DNA of 64,000 nt from Bradyrhizobium iriomotense (GTDB lineage: Bacteria; Pseudomonadota; Alphaproteobacteria; Rhizobiales; Xanthobacteraceae), in assembly GCF_018130765.1 (NCBI RefSeq), contig NZ_JAFCJZ010000009.1, forward strand, positions 186,001 through 250,000. The letters run 5' to 3'. Positions 55,706 to 63,970 of the stretch are shown here, in pieces. How positions within the stretch are numbered: position 1 is the first letter of the stretch; every line of letters begins with the position of its first letter. A program made the position numbers and the translations under genes. Under the pieces are notes generated by a model. The model searched no databases and was not told the origin of the DNA. It saw only the letters and a program-made list of their open reading frames with translations.

Positions 55706-56779
55706 ATGCGCACCGATCTCTTCGATTTCGACCTGCCCGCCGAGCGCATCGCCTTGCGCCCGGCGAGCCCTCGCGACTCCGCGAAGATGCTGGTGGTCGA
55801 GAACGGCGCGCTGCGCGACCAGATCATTGCCGACCTGCCGCAATGGCTGAGGCCCGGCGACCAGCTCGTCGTCAACGACACCAAGGTGATCGCGGCACAG
55901 CTGAAAGGCCGCCGCATCGGCCGCGAGACCGAGCCGAAGATCGAGGCGACGCTGATCAAGCGTCTCGACGGCTCGCGCTGGCAGGCGCTGGTGAAACCCG
56001 CCAAGAAGCTCGTCGCCGGTGACCGCATCCGCTTCGGCAATGAGGGCAAGGTCTGCCTGCTCGGCCATCTCGATGCCGAAGTCGAGGCCAAGGGCGTTGA
56101 GGGCGAGGTGACGCTTGGCTTCTCGTTCCACGGCCCGGCACTCGACCAGGCCATCGCCGATCTCGGCAGCCCGCCGCTGCCACCCTACATCGCCTCCAAG
56201 CGCACGCCTGACGATCAGGATTTTGCGGATTACCAGACCATGTTCGCGGTCAACGAGGGCGCGGTTGCTGCCCCAACCGCAGGCCTGCATTTCACGCCCG
56301 CGCTGGAGCAGGCGCTGCGCGCGCGTGGCGTCGGTCTCAACCGCGTCACGCTACATGTCGGGGCAGGGACCTTCCTGCCGGTGAAGGTCGACGACACCGA
56401 AGGCCACAAGATGCACCCCGAGTGGGGCACGATCCCGGCGGAGACTGCCGAGCGCCTCAACTCTGCGCGGAAGAACGGCGGCCGCATTGTTGCGGTTGGC
56501 ACGACGTCATTGCGGCTGCTCGAAAGCGCGGCGAGCGAAGACGGCACGATCCAGCCCTTCGCGGCCGAGACCTCGATCTTCATCACCCCCGGCTATCGCT
56601 TCCGCGCGGTCGATGTCCTGATGACCAATTTCCATTTGCCGAAGTCGACACTGTTCATGCTGGTGTCGGCCTTCTCCGGGCTCGCGACGATGAAGCAGGC
56701 CTACGCGCACGCGATCGCGAACGGGTATCGGTTCTATTCGTACGGCGATGCGTGTTTGTTATTTCGGGCAGAGCCGTAG
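55706..56779 (+). CDS. queA: S-adenosylmethionine:tRNA ribosyltransferase-isomerase
   Basis: Moves the ribosyl part of SAM onto preQ1 in tRNA, giving epoxyqueuosine. 357 residues; start FDFDLPAERIALRPASPRD, then VVNDTKVIAAQLKGRR, VAAPTAGLHFT, VGAGTFLPVKV and MLVSAFSGL, all QueA signatures. Works after TGT, whose gene lies 4.5 kb downstream. The TAG stop is inside copy 3 of the palindromic repeat. Confidence 0.97.
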   Translation: MRTDLFDFDLPAERIALRPASPRDSAKMLVVENGALRDQIIADLPQWLRPGDQLVVNDTKVIAAQLKGRRIGRETEPKIEATLIKRLDGSRWQALVKPAKKLVAGDRIRFGNEGKVCLLGHLDAEVEAKGVEGEVTLGFSFHGPALDQAIADLGSPPLPPYIASKRTPDDQDFADYQTMFAVNEGAVAAPTAGLHFTPALEQALRARGVGLNRVTLHVGAGTFLPVKVDDTEGHKMHPEWGTIPAETAERLNSARKNGGRIVAVGTTSLRLLESAASEDGTIQPFAAETSIFITPGYRFRAVDVLMTNFHLPKSTLFMLVSAFSGLATMKQAYAHAIANGYRFYSYGDACLLFRAEP

Positions 56780-56889
56780 GGTGGGTTAGCCCTGCAGATG
56801 CGCAAAGCATCTGCTCGGCGTAACCCACCACTGTCTCTAACCGCGGAAGCAGAAGAGATGGGTTACGCCTTACGGCTAACCCACCCTAC
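56776..56889. repeat. GTAGGGTGGGTTA palindromic element, copy 3
   Basis: 114 bp with the same outer GTAGGGTGGGTTAGC / GCTAACCCACCCTAC arms as copies 1 and 2. It lies between the convergent queA and asd genes and supplies the queA stop codon. Confidence 0.9.
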
Positions 56890-56900
56890 GTATCTCTCCG

Positions 56901-57926
56901 CTACGCCATCACCCGCTGCGGCAACAGCTCTGCGATTTGCACCGCATTCAGCGCCGCGCCCTTGAGCAGCTGATCGGCCGCCACGAACATCGAAATCGAA
57001 TGTCCTGAGGGATCGCTGAGGTCCTTGCGGATGCGGCCGACCAGGACGTCGTCCTGGCCCGAGGCATCGATCGGCATCGGGAAGTAGTTCTTCACGCGGT
57101 CGTCGACGACCTTCACGCCGGGAGCCCGCGCCATGATGGCACGGACCTGGTCCTCGCTGATGGGCTTCTCGCATTCGAAGGTGATGGCCTCGCAATGGGC
57201 GCGCAGCACCGGCACGCGCACGCAGGTGACGCCGACCGCGATGCTCTCGTCCTCGAAGATCTTGCGGGTTTCCTTGATCACCTTGGTCTCTTCGTCGTTG
57301 TAGCCGGTCTCGGGGTCGACAGCGGTGTTGTGGTTGAAGAGATTGAAGGCGTAGGGGTGCGGCATCACCTTGGGCGTATAGACCTGCCCGTTGAGATTGG
57401 CGCGGGTGGATTCGACGAGCTCCTCCATCGCGGCGGCGCCGGCGCCGGACGCTGCCTGGTAGGTCGAGATGATGACGCGCTTGATGCGGTTCTTCTGGTG
57501 GATCGGCCAGAGCGGGACCAGCGCGGTGATCGCGGCGCAGTTCGGGTTCGCAATGATGCCCTTGTGGTCGCGGATGCGGTTCGCGTTGATCTCGGGGATC
57601 ACCAGCGGAACATTGGGATCCATGCGGAAGGCGGAGGAATTGTCGACCACGACGGCGCCCGACTTGACCGCGATCGGCGCGAACTTCCTGGAGATGCTGC
57701 CGCCGGCGGAGAACAGGGCGATGTCGACGCCCTCGAAAGACCGCTCGGTCACCTCCTCGATGACGACATCCTTGCCGCGGAACGACACCGTCTTGCCGGC
57801 CGAGCGGGCGCTGGCGAGCGCCTTGAGCTTGCCGACGCGGAAACCACGCTTGTCCATGGTGGCGATGAATTCGGCGCCCACCGCACCGGTGACGCCGACA
57901 ATCGCGACGACGGGATCGTTACTCAC
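56901..57926 (-). CDS. asd: Aspartate-semialdehyde dehydrogenase
   Basis: Reduces aspartyl phosphate to aspartate semialdehyde, the branch point to threonine, methionine, lysine and diaminopimelate. 341 residues: NADP motif VGVTGAVGAEF near the N-terminus, LFSAGGSISRKFAP, catalytic Cys in IIANPNCAAITALVP, TYQAASGAGAAAMEEL and VPVLRAHCEA. GTG 57926 is preferred over ATG 57938, because GGAGGAG lies inside the latter's first codons at ideal distance from the GTG. Expression is probably controlled by the threonine-rich leader upstream. Confidence 0.97.
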   Translation of the reverse strand: MSNDPVVAIVGVTGAVGAEFIATMDKRGFRVGKLKALASARSAGKTVSFRGKDVVIEEVTERSFEGVDIALFSAGGSISRKFAPIAVKSGAVVVDNSSAFRMDPNVPLVIPEINANRIRDHKGIIANPNCAAITALVPLWPIHQKNRIKRVIISTYQAASGAGAAAMEELVESTRANLNGQVYTPKVMPHPYAFNLFNHNTAVDPETGYNDEETKVIKETRKIFEDESIAVGVTCVRVPVLRAHCEAITFECEKPISEDQVRAIMARAPGVKVVDDRVKNYFPMPIDASGQDDVLVGRIRKDLSDPSGHSISMFVAADQLLKGAALNAVQIAELLPQRVMA

Positions 57927-57953
57927 ATTCTCCTCCATTGAGTTTTAGACAAC

Positions 57954-57984
57954 AAAAAAGCCCCGGACCATCGAGGCGGGGCTT
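57954..57984 (-). terminator. Attenuator terminator before asd
   Basis: On the minus strand AAGCCCCG pairs with CGGGGCTT (8 bp, 11-base loop), followed by TTTTTTG. It lies after the leader peptide and just before asd, so it can only act as an attenuator of asd or a terminator of the leader RNA. Confidence 0.85.
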
Positions 57985-58014
57985 CGGTAGAGCTGATGCG
58001 TTTAAGTCGACGAC

Positions 58015-58086
58015 CTACGCGCGCACGCCTCCCCGGGCCCCTGGGGCCGTGGTGGTTTTGGTCGTGCGTTTGGTGGTCGTGAACAT
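58015..58086 (-). CDS. Threonine-rich leader peptide of asd
   Basis: 23 codons from ATG 58086 to TAG 58015: Met-Phe, then eight threonines among the next eleven residues (TTTKRTTKTTT), ending GGVRA. Same logic as ThrL of enteric bacteria: threonine shortage should stall the ribosome in the Thr run and prevent the terminator. A GAGGCG at 58026-58031 can pair with CGCCTC inside the terminator (57973-57978) as an antiterminator. The start codon lies only a few bases after the predicted transcription start, so the peptide may be translated leaderless. Confidence 0.75.
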   Translation of the reverse strand: MFTTTKRTTKTTTAPGARGGVRA

Positions 58087-58094
58087 GGCGGCGA

Positions 58095-58123
58095 CTTATG
58101 CGGGAGAGTTTTGCGCCCGTCAA
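58095..58123 (-). promoter_or_regulatory. Promoter of asd leader
   Basis: Minus strand TTGACG (58118-58123) and CATAAG (58095-58100) with a 17-bp spacer, a good sigma-70-type promoter, placing transcription start about 0-5 bases before the leader ATG. Confidence 0.7.
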
Positions 58124-58164
58124 TGGCTTTTCGGCGGGAATGTGGCCGGGTGGCCGACCTGCCG

Positions 58165-58767
58165 CTATTTGGCGCGGGCGCCCGGCGGCTCCAGGATGAC
58201 CTCCTTGAGGTCGTCGCCGCTGATCACGACGATCGCGAAACTGAGCCGGCCGCGCTCGCGCACGAGGCCGCCGCTGATCGCCTTGCCCGACGCTGCGCGC
58301 TCGGCGACGCGCACCGCATCGGCAAGGCGGTGCCTGATGGCACCGAGCGCTGCGAGGTTGCTGCGGTCCTCAAGGTCGAGCTCGGCGAGGGGCAGGGCGG
58401 CTTCACCGCCGACGAGCTCGCCGGTCGCCGCATTGATGGTGTGGCGCCAGATGCGGTCGTTGTGCAGGGTCTTCACCCGGTAGACCGGCACGCCGGAGGC
58501 GCCGTCGAAACTCACATCGGCAGTCGTGGCGCCGGCATGGCGGGCTTCCGCAATCGCCATGGCCTGGCTGATCGTGATCGAGGAGCCGCGGAATCGTTCG
58601 ATCTCGCGGCTGACCGCCTGGCGGTCCGCTTCGGCATCACCATCTGTGTCGCTGTGAAGCGCGGTCGGCGTGCCCGCGCTCACGGTTGCCTGTGCCGGTG
58701 CGGCGATAAGCAGCGCGGGCAAGGCGATCGCAAGCAGTTGCGAGGTCCATCGTTTGGCTGTCGTCAT
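58165..58767 (-). CDS. Periplasmic PepSY-domain protein
   Basis: 200 residues from ATG 58767 (signal peptide ends near IAAPAQAT). Two PepSY-like units: SSITISQAMAIAEARHAGATTADVSFDGASGVPVYRVKTL (about 67-106) with TINAATGELVGGE, and a second more degenerate one near LADAVRVAERAASGKAISGG with VVISGDDLKEVIL. PepSY domains are often protease inhibitors or sensors. Its promoter carries the same operator as the patatin/TetR unit, so it is probably under the TetR protein encoded next to it. Confidence 0.87.
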   Translation of the reverse strand: MTTAKRWTSQLLAIALPALLIAAPAQATVSAGTPTALHSDTDGDAEADRQAVSREIERFRGSSITISQAMAIAEARHAGATTADVSFDGASGVPVYRVKTLHNDRIWRHTINAATGELVGGEAALPLAELDLEDRSNLAALGAIRHRLADAVRVAERAASGKAISGGLVRERGRLSFAIVVISGDDLKEVILEPPGARAK

Positions 58768-58940
58768 GCTCGAAACCCTCAGCCAGCGAGTGTGCCGGAT
58801 GATCGTAAAGAATTCGCGGCCGACCTTGGGCAAAGGCCGGCCGCGGAACGTCGTGGCGGGCTGTACCCGCCGCGGCGATCGAAGCGGCACGGACCTCTTT
58901 TGGGGCTGGTGAAAAAAGCGGCCCGTACCAACTTATAACT

Positions 58941-58971
58941 AAACCATACCGTATCGTTTTATTTTGGTCAA
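58941..58971 (-). promoter_or_regulatory. Promoter and TetR-type operator of the PepSY gene
   Basis: Minus strand TTGACC (58966-58971), 17-bp spacer, TATGGT (58943-58948). The spacer and -10 are covered by a near-palindrome, AAACGATACGGTATGGTTT (58941-58959). Confidence 0.75.
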
Positions 58972-59019
58972 TGCCGTTGCGCCGGCCCCTCGGGGAAAGA
59001 ACGCAAGCTCACGGAATTG

Positions 59020-59766
59020 TCAGCGGGAGGAGCGGCGCCGCGAGGTGACCTTAGCGGCGTCCTGGACGCGATCGGCCGGGCCCAGCGCGCCGGCCAGGAA
59101 CAGTTTGATCGCGGTGCGCATCCGCTTTTCTGCGGCCTTCAGTTCCAGCACCGTGCCGAACGTTGCCAAGCGGTGGGTGTGACCGACGACGACGTCGAGG
59201 AACACCTCGGCTGCGATGGTGGTGTCATCGACGTCGAGCGCGCCCTGCGCCACCAGATGGTCGAAGAAGCGCGCCGTGGTGGCGACGGCCTTGAGCCAGC
59301 CTTCCTCCTTGCCGAGCTTGGCGATGTCGGGGAAGTTGATCGCCTGTGACGTCATCATGCGGCTGAAGGCGACAGCATCAGGCCCGCAGGTGAAGCTCAG
59401 CATCTCGCGCCCGATCTCGACCAGGCGCTGCTCGACCGGGATGTCCGAGGCGCTGGAGAGCTGCGTCTCCGCCGCCGCCGATAGCGGCGCAAGCCAGCGC
59501 GCGATTTCGCGCCTCAGCACCGCCGCAAACAGGCCGCGTTTGTCGCCATAGCGGGAATAGACGGTGGGCTTGCTGACCCGCGCTGCTTCCGCGACCGCGT
59601 CGAGAGAGGTGGCGTCGAAGCCACGATCGAGGAACAGGCGGGTGGCAACCTCGATCAGCCGCTGGTCGCGTTCGATCGCGGCGGTCTTGGTCGGCCGGCC
59701 GCCGCGCGATTTCGGCACCTCGCGCCGTGGCGTTACCGATCGTGTTTTGGTCGCAGTCAATCCCAT
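59020..59766 (-). CDS. TetR-family transcriptional regulator
   Basis: 248 residues from ATG 59766; upstream in-frame ATGs exist at 59796 and 59829. A basic N-terminal arm (TRSVTPRREVPKSRGGRPTK) leads into the TetR_N HTH: RLIEVATRLFLDRGFDATSLDAVAEAARVSKPTVYSRYGDKRGLF (about 35-80). The C-terminal ligand domain is of the AefR/TetR_C_33-like kind. It follows the patatin gene by 128 bp on the same strand and lies upstream of the PepSY gene; both promoters have matching palindromes, which makes it the likely local repressor of both units and hence of itself. Confidence 0.93.
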   Translation of the reverse strand: MGLTATKTRSVTPRREVPKSRGGRPTKTAAIERDQRLIEVATRLFLDRGFDATSLDAVAEAARVSKPTVYSRYGDKRGLFAAVLRREIARWLAPLSAAAETQLSSASDIPVEQRLVEIGREMLSFTCGPDAVAFSRMMTSQAINFPDIAKLGKEEGWLKAVATTARFFDHLVAQGALDVDDTTIAAEVFLDVVVGHTHRLATFGTVLELKAAEKRMRTAIKLFLAGALGPADRVQDAAKVTSRRRSSR

Positions 59767-59894
59767 GCCCAATGATTCCTGCGCGTTTCCTGTCATTCGC
59801 TCTATATCGCGCAGGAGCGGGGGCGTCATCGCGAATCTGGCCGAATTGGCCGTATCGTCAACGGTTTCGACAGGACCTCGTTCCGCTGCCGGCG

Positions 59895-61079
59895 TCACGG
59901 CAGCGTCGAAGTCCAGGCCTCGCCCGACGCGGCCTTCTCATACCCGTACTGATAGAGCGCTCGCATATAGCCGGTGTCGAACCCTTCCGAGGGCGGGGCG
60001 GGATAGTCGCGCGCGATATAGGAGAGATGGAAGCCCAGGCGGTTGCGCTTGGCGAAATCGTAGGTCGAGAAGATGATCGAACGGGTCTGCGACTGGGTGA
60101 TCGCGGACAGGCTGCGCGAAGCGACGTCGATCGTGCTGTTGGACACCAGCTCGAAGTTGCGCTCGATCTTCTTGTTGACGAGGATGTAGATGTCCATCTT
60201 CGCAGTGCCCGGCAGGCGGCTGCCCTGGAACAGCAGGGCTTCCGGCAGCGTCAGAACCGGTGCCGTCACGCCGCCGTCGACATGCATCTCCTGAAACCGG
60301 CGGCCCTGGCCTTCGGCGTCGATCATGATGGGCGGAAACACCAGGGGAATGCTGGCGGAAGCCGCCATCACGTCGCGAAACAGCTTGAGCGCTTCGGGCG
60401 TGCCGACGGCCGCAATCTTGCCCATGTCCCAGATGGCGGTGCGCTGGGTGTCGAGATCGGTCGTCACGATCAGCAGCCTGCGGCCCCTGGCATTTTCGCG
60501 CGCGACCTGCGCCATGATCTCCGGCCCGACATAGCGGGCGACGAGCTCGCGCAGGCGCGTGTTGCCGAACAGGCCGGAGCCGAACAGCACGCGCATGATG
60601 CTGGGATCGTTCAAGAGGCTCTCTGCGATGCCGCTGGTGTAGACCTCCTTCAGCGTGTCGTCATATTGGGAGCCGAGAAAGGCAAACGGCGCGATCAGGC
60701 CGCCGGTGCTGACACCCGAAACGACTGTGAAGGTGGGGCGGGTTCTGGCCGCGGACCAGCCGTTGAGCACGCCGACGCCGTAGGCGCCGTCGGCGCCGCC
60801 GCCGGAGAGCGCCAGATAGGTTTTCGTCGCGGTGCTGGTGTCCTTCTCGAAGCTGAATTTCGTGACCGGCTCGTCGGCGTAGCGCCTGAGGCCGTCGATA
60901 TCGAGCACGCGCGAGGCCTGGGCTTCAGCGGCCGTGTAGGGCGTGCGGGGCAGGGAGGTGCAGGCGCCGAGCGCCAGCCCCAAGGCGAGCACCAGGAGTC
61001 CAGTCAGGCGGGCGCCTGTTTGCCGGATCCGGCCCTGCGATGGGCCGGACATTTCAGTCGAAGATGAAGCGGAGGGCAT
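59895..61079 (-). CDS. Patatin-like phospholipase lipoprotein
   Basis: 394 residues from ATG 61079. Lipoprotein signal LLVLALGLALGACTS with acylated Cys near residue 41. The patatin core has the oxyanion loop LALSGGGADGAYGVGVL, the nucleophile elbow VVSGVSTGGLIAPFAF (GxSxG) and the catalytic Asp in HVDGGVTAP, so the Ser-Asp dyad is complete. Probably an outer-membrane or periplasmic lipid acyl hydrolase. A longer frame to 61181 would overlap the promoter and is rejected. Likely transcribed together with the TetR gene. Confidence 0.93.
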   Translation of the reverse strand: MPSASSSTEMSGPSQGRIRQTGARLTGLLVLALGLALGACTSLPRTPYTAAEAQASRVLDIDGLRRYADEPVTKFSFEKDTSTATKTYLALSGGGADGAYGVGVLNGWSAARTRPTFTVVSGVSTGGLIAPFAFLGSQYDDTLKEVYTSGIAESLLNDPSIMRVLFGSGLFGNTRLRELVARYVGPEIMAQVARENARGRRLLIVTTDLDTQRTAIWDMGKIAAVGTPEALKLFRDVMAASASIPLVFPPIMIDAEGQGRRFQEMHVDGGVTAPVLTLPEALLFQGSRLPGTAKMDIYILVNKKIERNFELVSNSTIDVASRSLSAITQSQTRSIIFSTYDFAKRNRLGFHLSYIARDYPAPPSEGFDTGYMRALYQYGYEKAASGEAWTSTLP

Positions 61080-61152
61080 TGTCGGCGGCTGGCGATCACG
61101 CAAATACGGCCGCGGCACATTCACCGCGGCATCTCGTCCAGGCCCCGCGGTA

Positions 61153-61181
61153 AAACTACACTGTATCGTTTTATTTGGCAA
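61153..61181 (-). promoter_or_regulatory. Promoter and TetR-type operator of the patatin gene
   Basis: Minus strand TTGCCA (61176-61181), 17-bp spacer, TAGTTT (61153-61158), with AAACGATACAGTGTAGTTT (61153-61171) across spacer and -10. Same geometry and 10-base core AAACGATACG/A as the PepSY promoter. Confidence 0.75.
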
Positions 61182-61282
61182 GCCGGGCGGAACCTCAGGT
61201 GCACATCAAATCTGTCCCAGTCTGAGGCATCGTGGGGTTCGGGCGGGTTGATCGGCCTCGCCCGGCACGCAATAAGCACGCC

Positions 61283-62431
61283 ATGAATCGTCCCGACGCC
61301 GATCTTCCCAATCATTTCGAGTTGCTCGCCACCGATGGCGCCGCGCGTACCGGCCGCCTGACCACGCCCCACGGCGTGGTGCGCACGCCGGCCTTCATGC
61401 CGGTCGGCACCGCCGGCGCCATGAAGGGCATGCACTGGCGCGAGGTGCGCGAGGCCGGCGCCGACATCGTGCTCGGCAACACCTATCATCTGATGCTGCG
61501 CCCCGGCGCCGAGCGGATCGCAGCTCTCGGCGGCTTGCAGCGGTTCACCGGCTGGAACGGGCCGATGCTGACGGATTCCGGCGGATTCCAGGTGATGTCG
61601 CTGGCGGATTTGCGCAAGGTGACCGAGAACGCCGTCACCTTCCGCTCGCATATCGACGGCGCCAAGGTCGAGCTGTCGCCGGAGCGCTCGATCGAGGTGC
61701 AGCGCTTCCTCGGCTCCGACATCGCCATGCAGATGGACGAATGCGTGCGGCTGCCCGCCGAGCGCGACGACATCGACCGCGCGATGCGCCTGTCGCTGCG
61801 CTGGGCCGAGCGCTCCAAGCGGGCCTTCGAGAGCGCGCCCGACGGCTACATGCTGTTCGGCATCGTGCAGGGCGGCGACATCCCGCAGCTCCGTCACGCG
61901 AGCGCTGAAGGCCTCGTCGAGATCGGATTCCACGGCTACGCGATCGGCGGCCTCGCGGTCGGCGAGCCGCAGGAGGTGATGCTGGCGATGATCGACGAGA
62001 CCGCGCCGATGCTGCCGAAAGAGCGGCCGCGCTATCTCATGGGCGTCGGAACGCCCGACGACATCCTCGAAGCGGTGAAGCGCGGCATCGACATGTTCGA
62101 CTGCGTGATGCCGACGCGCAATGGCCGCCATGGCGTCGCCTTCACACGCTTCGGTCAGGTGAATTTGCGCAACGCACGCCACGCCGATGATCCGCGCCCG
62201 CTCGATGAAGAGAGCTCATGGCCGTCGACGCGCAACTACGCACGCGCCTATCTCCATCATCTCGTCAAGGCAGGCGAGACGCTGGGGGCAATGCTGCTGT
62301 CCGAGATCAATATCGCATACTACCAGTCCCTGATGCAGGGCATCAGGGACGCAATCGCACACGGAACGTTCGACGAGTTCTATCAGCGTACGCGCGACGA
62401 CTGGGCGAGGGGCGATATCGCCCCGCGCTGA
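61283..62431 (+). CDS. tgt: tRNA-guanine transglycosylase (zinc ligands missing)
   Basis: Exchanges G34 for preQ1 in tRNAs with GUN anticodons, the step before QueA. 382 residues from ATG 61283. Active-site blocks are complete: GNTYHLMLRPG, TDSGGFQVMSL, FGIVQGG, YAIGGLAVGE and FDCVMPTRNGRHG with the nucleophile Asp near 271. The zinc site near 309-315, normally CxCxxC, reads SSWPST here, so all three cysteine ligands are gone although the partner His in ARAYLHHL remains. Confidence 0.95.
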   Translation: MNRPDADLPNHFELLATDGAARTGRLTTPHGVVRTPAFMPVGTAGAMKGMHWREVREAGADIVLGNTYHLMLRPGAERIAALGGLQRFTGWNGPMLTDSGGFQVMSLADLRKVTENAVTFRSHIDGAKVELSPERSIEVQRFLGSDIAMQMDECVRLPAERDDIDRAMRLSLRWAERSKRAFESAPDGYMLFGIVQGGDIPQLRHASAEGLVEIGFHGYAIGGLAVGEPQEVMLAMIDETAPMLPKERPRYLMGVGTPDDILEAVKRGIDMFDCVMPTRNGRHGVAFTRFGQVNLRNARHADDPRPLDEESSWPSTRNYARAYLHHLVKAGETLGAMLLSEINIAYYQSLMQGIRDAIAHGTFDEFYQRTRDDWARGDIAPR

Positions 62432-62437
62432 TCAGCG

Positions 62438-62656
62438 TCAATTGCAGACGATCCGCTGCTTGACGGCATGCTTGGTCACGAAGCCGTAGCCGCAATTGTC
62501 GCAGGTCCAGAGATAGCTGATCATGTGGTCCGAGACGTAGGCGGATGCTTCGGCGGCGACCATGGAGTCGGCGCAGACCGGACAGGTGGGCAACTCGCTG
62601 CAACGCGGATCGCGGTTCAGCGCGACGGTCGACATCACTTCAGCAACTGCTGACAT
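62438..62656 (-). CDS. Small zinc-ribbon-like protein
   Basis: 72 residues, start ATG 62656 after GGGAGG. Two cysteine pairs, CPVCADSM (about 25-28) and CDNCGYGF (about 52-55), form a probable zinc ribbon, with an aromatic linker SDHMISYLWT between. No family name recognised; the pattern resembles short rhizobial hypothetical proteins. It converges on tgt with a 6-bp gap. Confidence 0.8.
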   Translation of the reverse strand: MSAVAEVMSTVALNRDPRCSELPTCPVCADSMVAAEASAYVSDHMISYLWTCDNCGYGFVTKHAVKQRIVCN

Positions 62657-62863
62657 CGTGGTGACCTCCCTGCTTTATTAAGACGTAAGTCTAACATAAG
62701 CAGAAGTACTTGACGAGGTCGCAACACAAACGCGCTGGCTTTTATAAAATTGCCGTCACCACGACGTGACCCGCAGCCGTTTCGGACACGCTATCGCAGC
62801 GCAAACAATCCGTGTGCATTGCGATAGTTCACCACGCTGTGCTTTGCGCGTCATGACGTTCAA

Positions 62864-63970
62864 TTACTGCGCCGCACCCTGGCGGCCGAGGGCTGGCTCG
62901 AGCGCGACCGTCTTGCTGCGTTCCGAACGGAGCCTGCGCGCGAACGAAATCCAGGGTTTCTCGACGAGGAAGTATGTCATCCAGCTGACAAGGATCGACG
63001 ACGTCACGACCTCGGCGACGAAGACAAGCCATGCCAGCGGCCCGTCGCCAGGCCAGGCGTAATGATGAACCCAGACCATTGCGAACGGTGACATCAGGTA
63101 GACCGAGTAGCTGATGAGGCCGACGAACGCGAGCGGGCGCCAGGCCATCCGCTCGCCGAACGCGGCAAACACGATGAAAACGAGAGCCGCGCAGACATAG
63201 GCGGCTCCGATCGAATAGCTGTAGAAGAAGTTGTCTTCGTACGCCCCGCCATAGCGCTTGCCGGCCAGCGTGATCGCGAAGACGGTGTAAAGCGCCGTGC
63301 AGACGGCCACATGCCGCCATCGCAGCGTTCCGCCGACGACAGTGTCGCGAATGATCTTGCCGAGGAACATCGCCGAAAGGTTCAGCCCAATCTCCATCAT
63401 CACCCAGGCTGCCCGTTCCTCGACCAGGAGAGCCACGGCCGTCCCGGCCAGCGCGGTCACAACGACGATCGCGACGGCGGTGAGGCGCCGGGTCAGCAGT
63501 CCTGCCGTGAAGAGAATGATGCAGACAACGTAGAACAGCAGCTCGATGGTCAGCGTCCAGTAGAAGTCCCAGAGGTGACGGACCTCCAGGAAACTCTGGA
63601 GCATCGTGATGTTGGCGACGATCTGCGACAGGGGATAGGTCCTCAACTCCACCGCCTGCATCGTGACGAGCCCGATCGCTATCGAGGTCCAGTAGGCCGG
63701 ATAGAGGCGGAAGAAGCGACTGACCGCGAAGTCGTTCACGGGGGACGCGCTGGCGGGAAAACTGAACGGAATGACGAAACCGCTGACGAAGAAGAACAGC
63801 GCGACGCCGAACCGGCCGAAATTCATGTAGTAGCCGATCGCGTCGTGAAAGATCGAATGATACGCGCCGGTCGGATGTTCCCGCACGATCACCTCGAGCG
63901 CGTGCTGAACGACCACTGCCAGGACGGCGATGCCGCGTAGGGTATCGATGAAGGCGAGCCGTTGATGCAT
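62864..63970 (-). CDS. Acyltransferase-3 family membrane protein
   Basis: 368 residues. The family start is RLAFIDTLRGIAVLAVVVQHALE (catalytic His about 23), followed by about ten membrane segments; FFFVSGFVIPFSF and SRFFRLYPAYWTS are typical AT-3 blocks, and WTLTIELLFYVVCII is the conserved WxLxxEx motif. Such enzymes O-acylate exported sugars, for example LPS, exopolysaccharide or Nod factor. No sugar-biosynthesis neighbours are visible, so the acceptor is unknown. Confidence 0.93.
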   Translation of the reverse strand: MHQRLAFIDTLRGIAVLAVVVQHALEVIVREHPTGAYHSIFHDAIGYYMNFGRFGVALFFFVSGFVIPFSFPASASPVNDFAVSRFFRLYPAYWTSIAIGLVTMQAVELRTYPLSQIVANITMLQSFLEVRHLWDFYWTLTIELLFYVVCIILFTAGLLTRRLTAVAIVVVTALAGTAVALLVEERAAWVMMEIGLNLSAMFLGKIIRDTVVGGTLRWRHVAVCTALYTVFAITLAGKRYGGAYEDNFFYSYSIGAAYVCAALVFIVFAAFGERMAWRPLAFVGLISYSVYLMSPFAMVWVHHYAWPGDGPLAWLVFVAEVVTSSILVSWMTYFLVEKPWISFARRLRSERSKTVALEPALGRQGAAQ

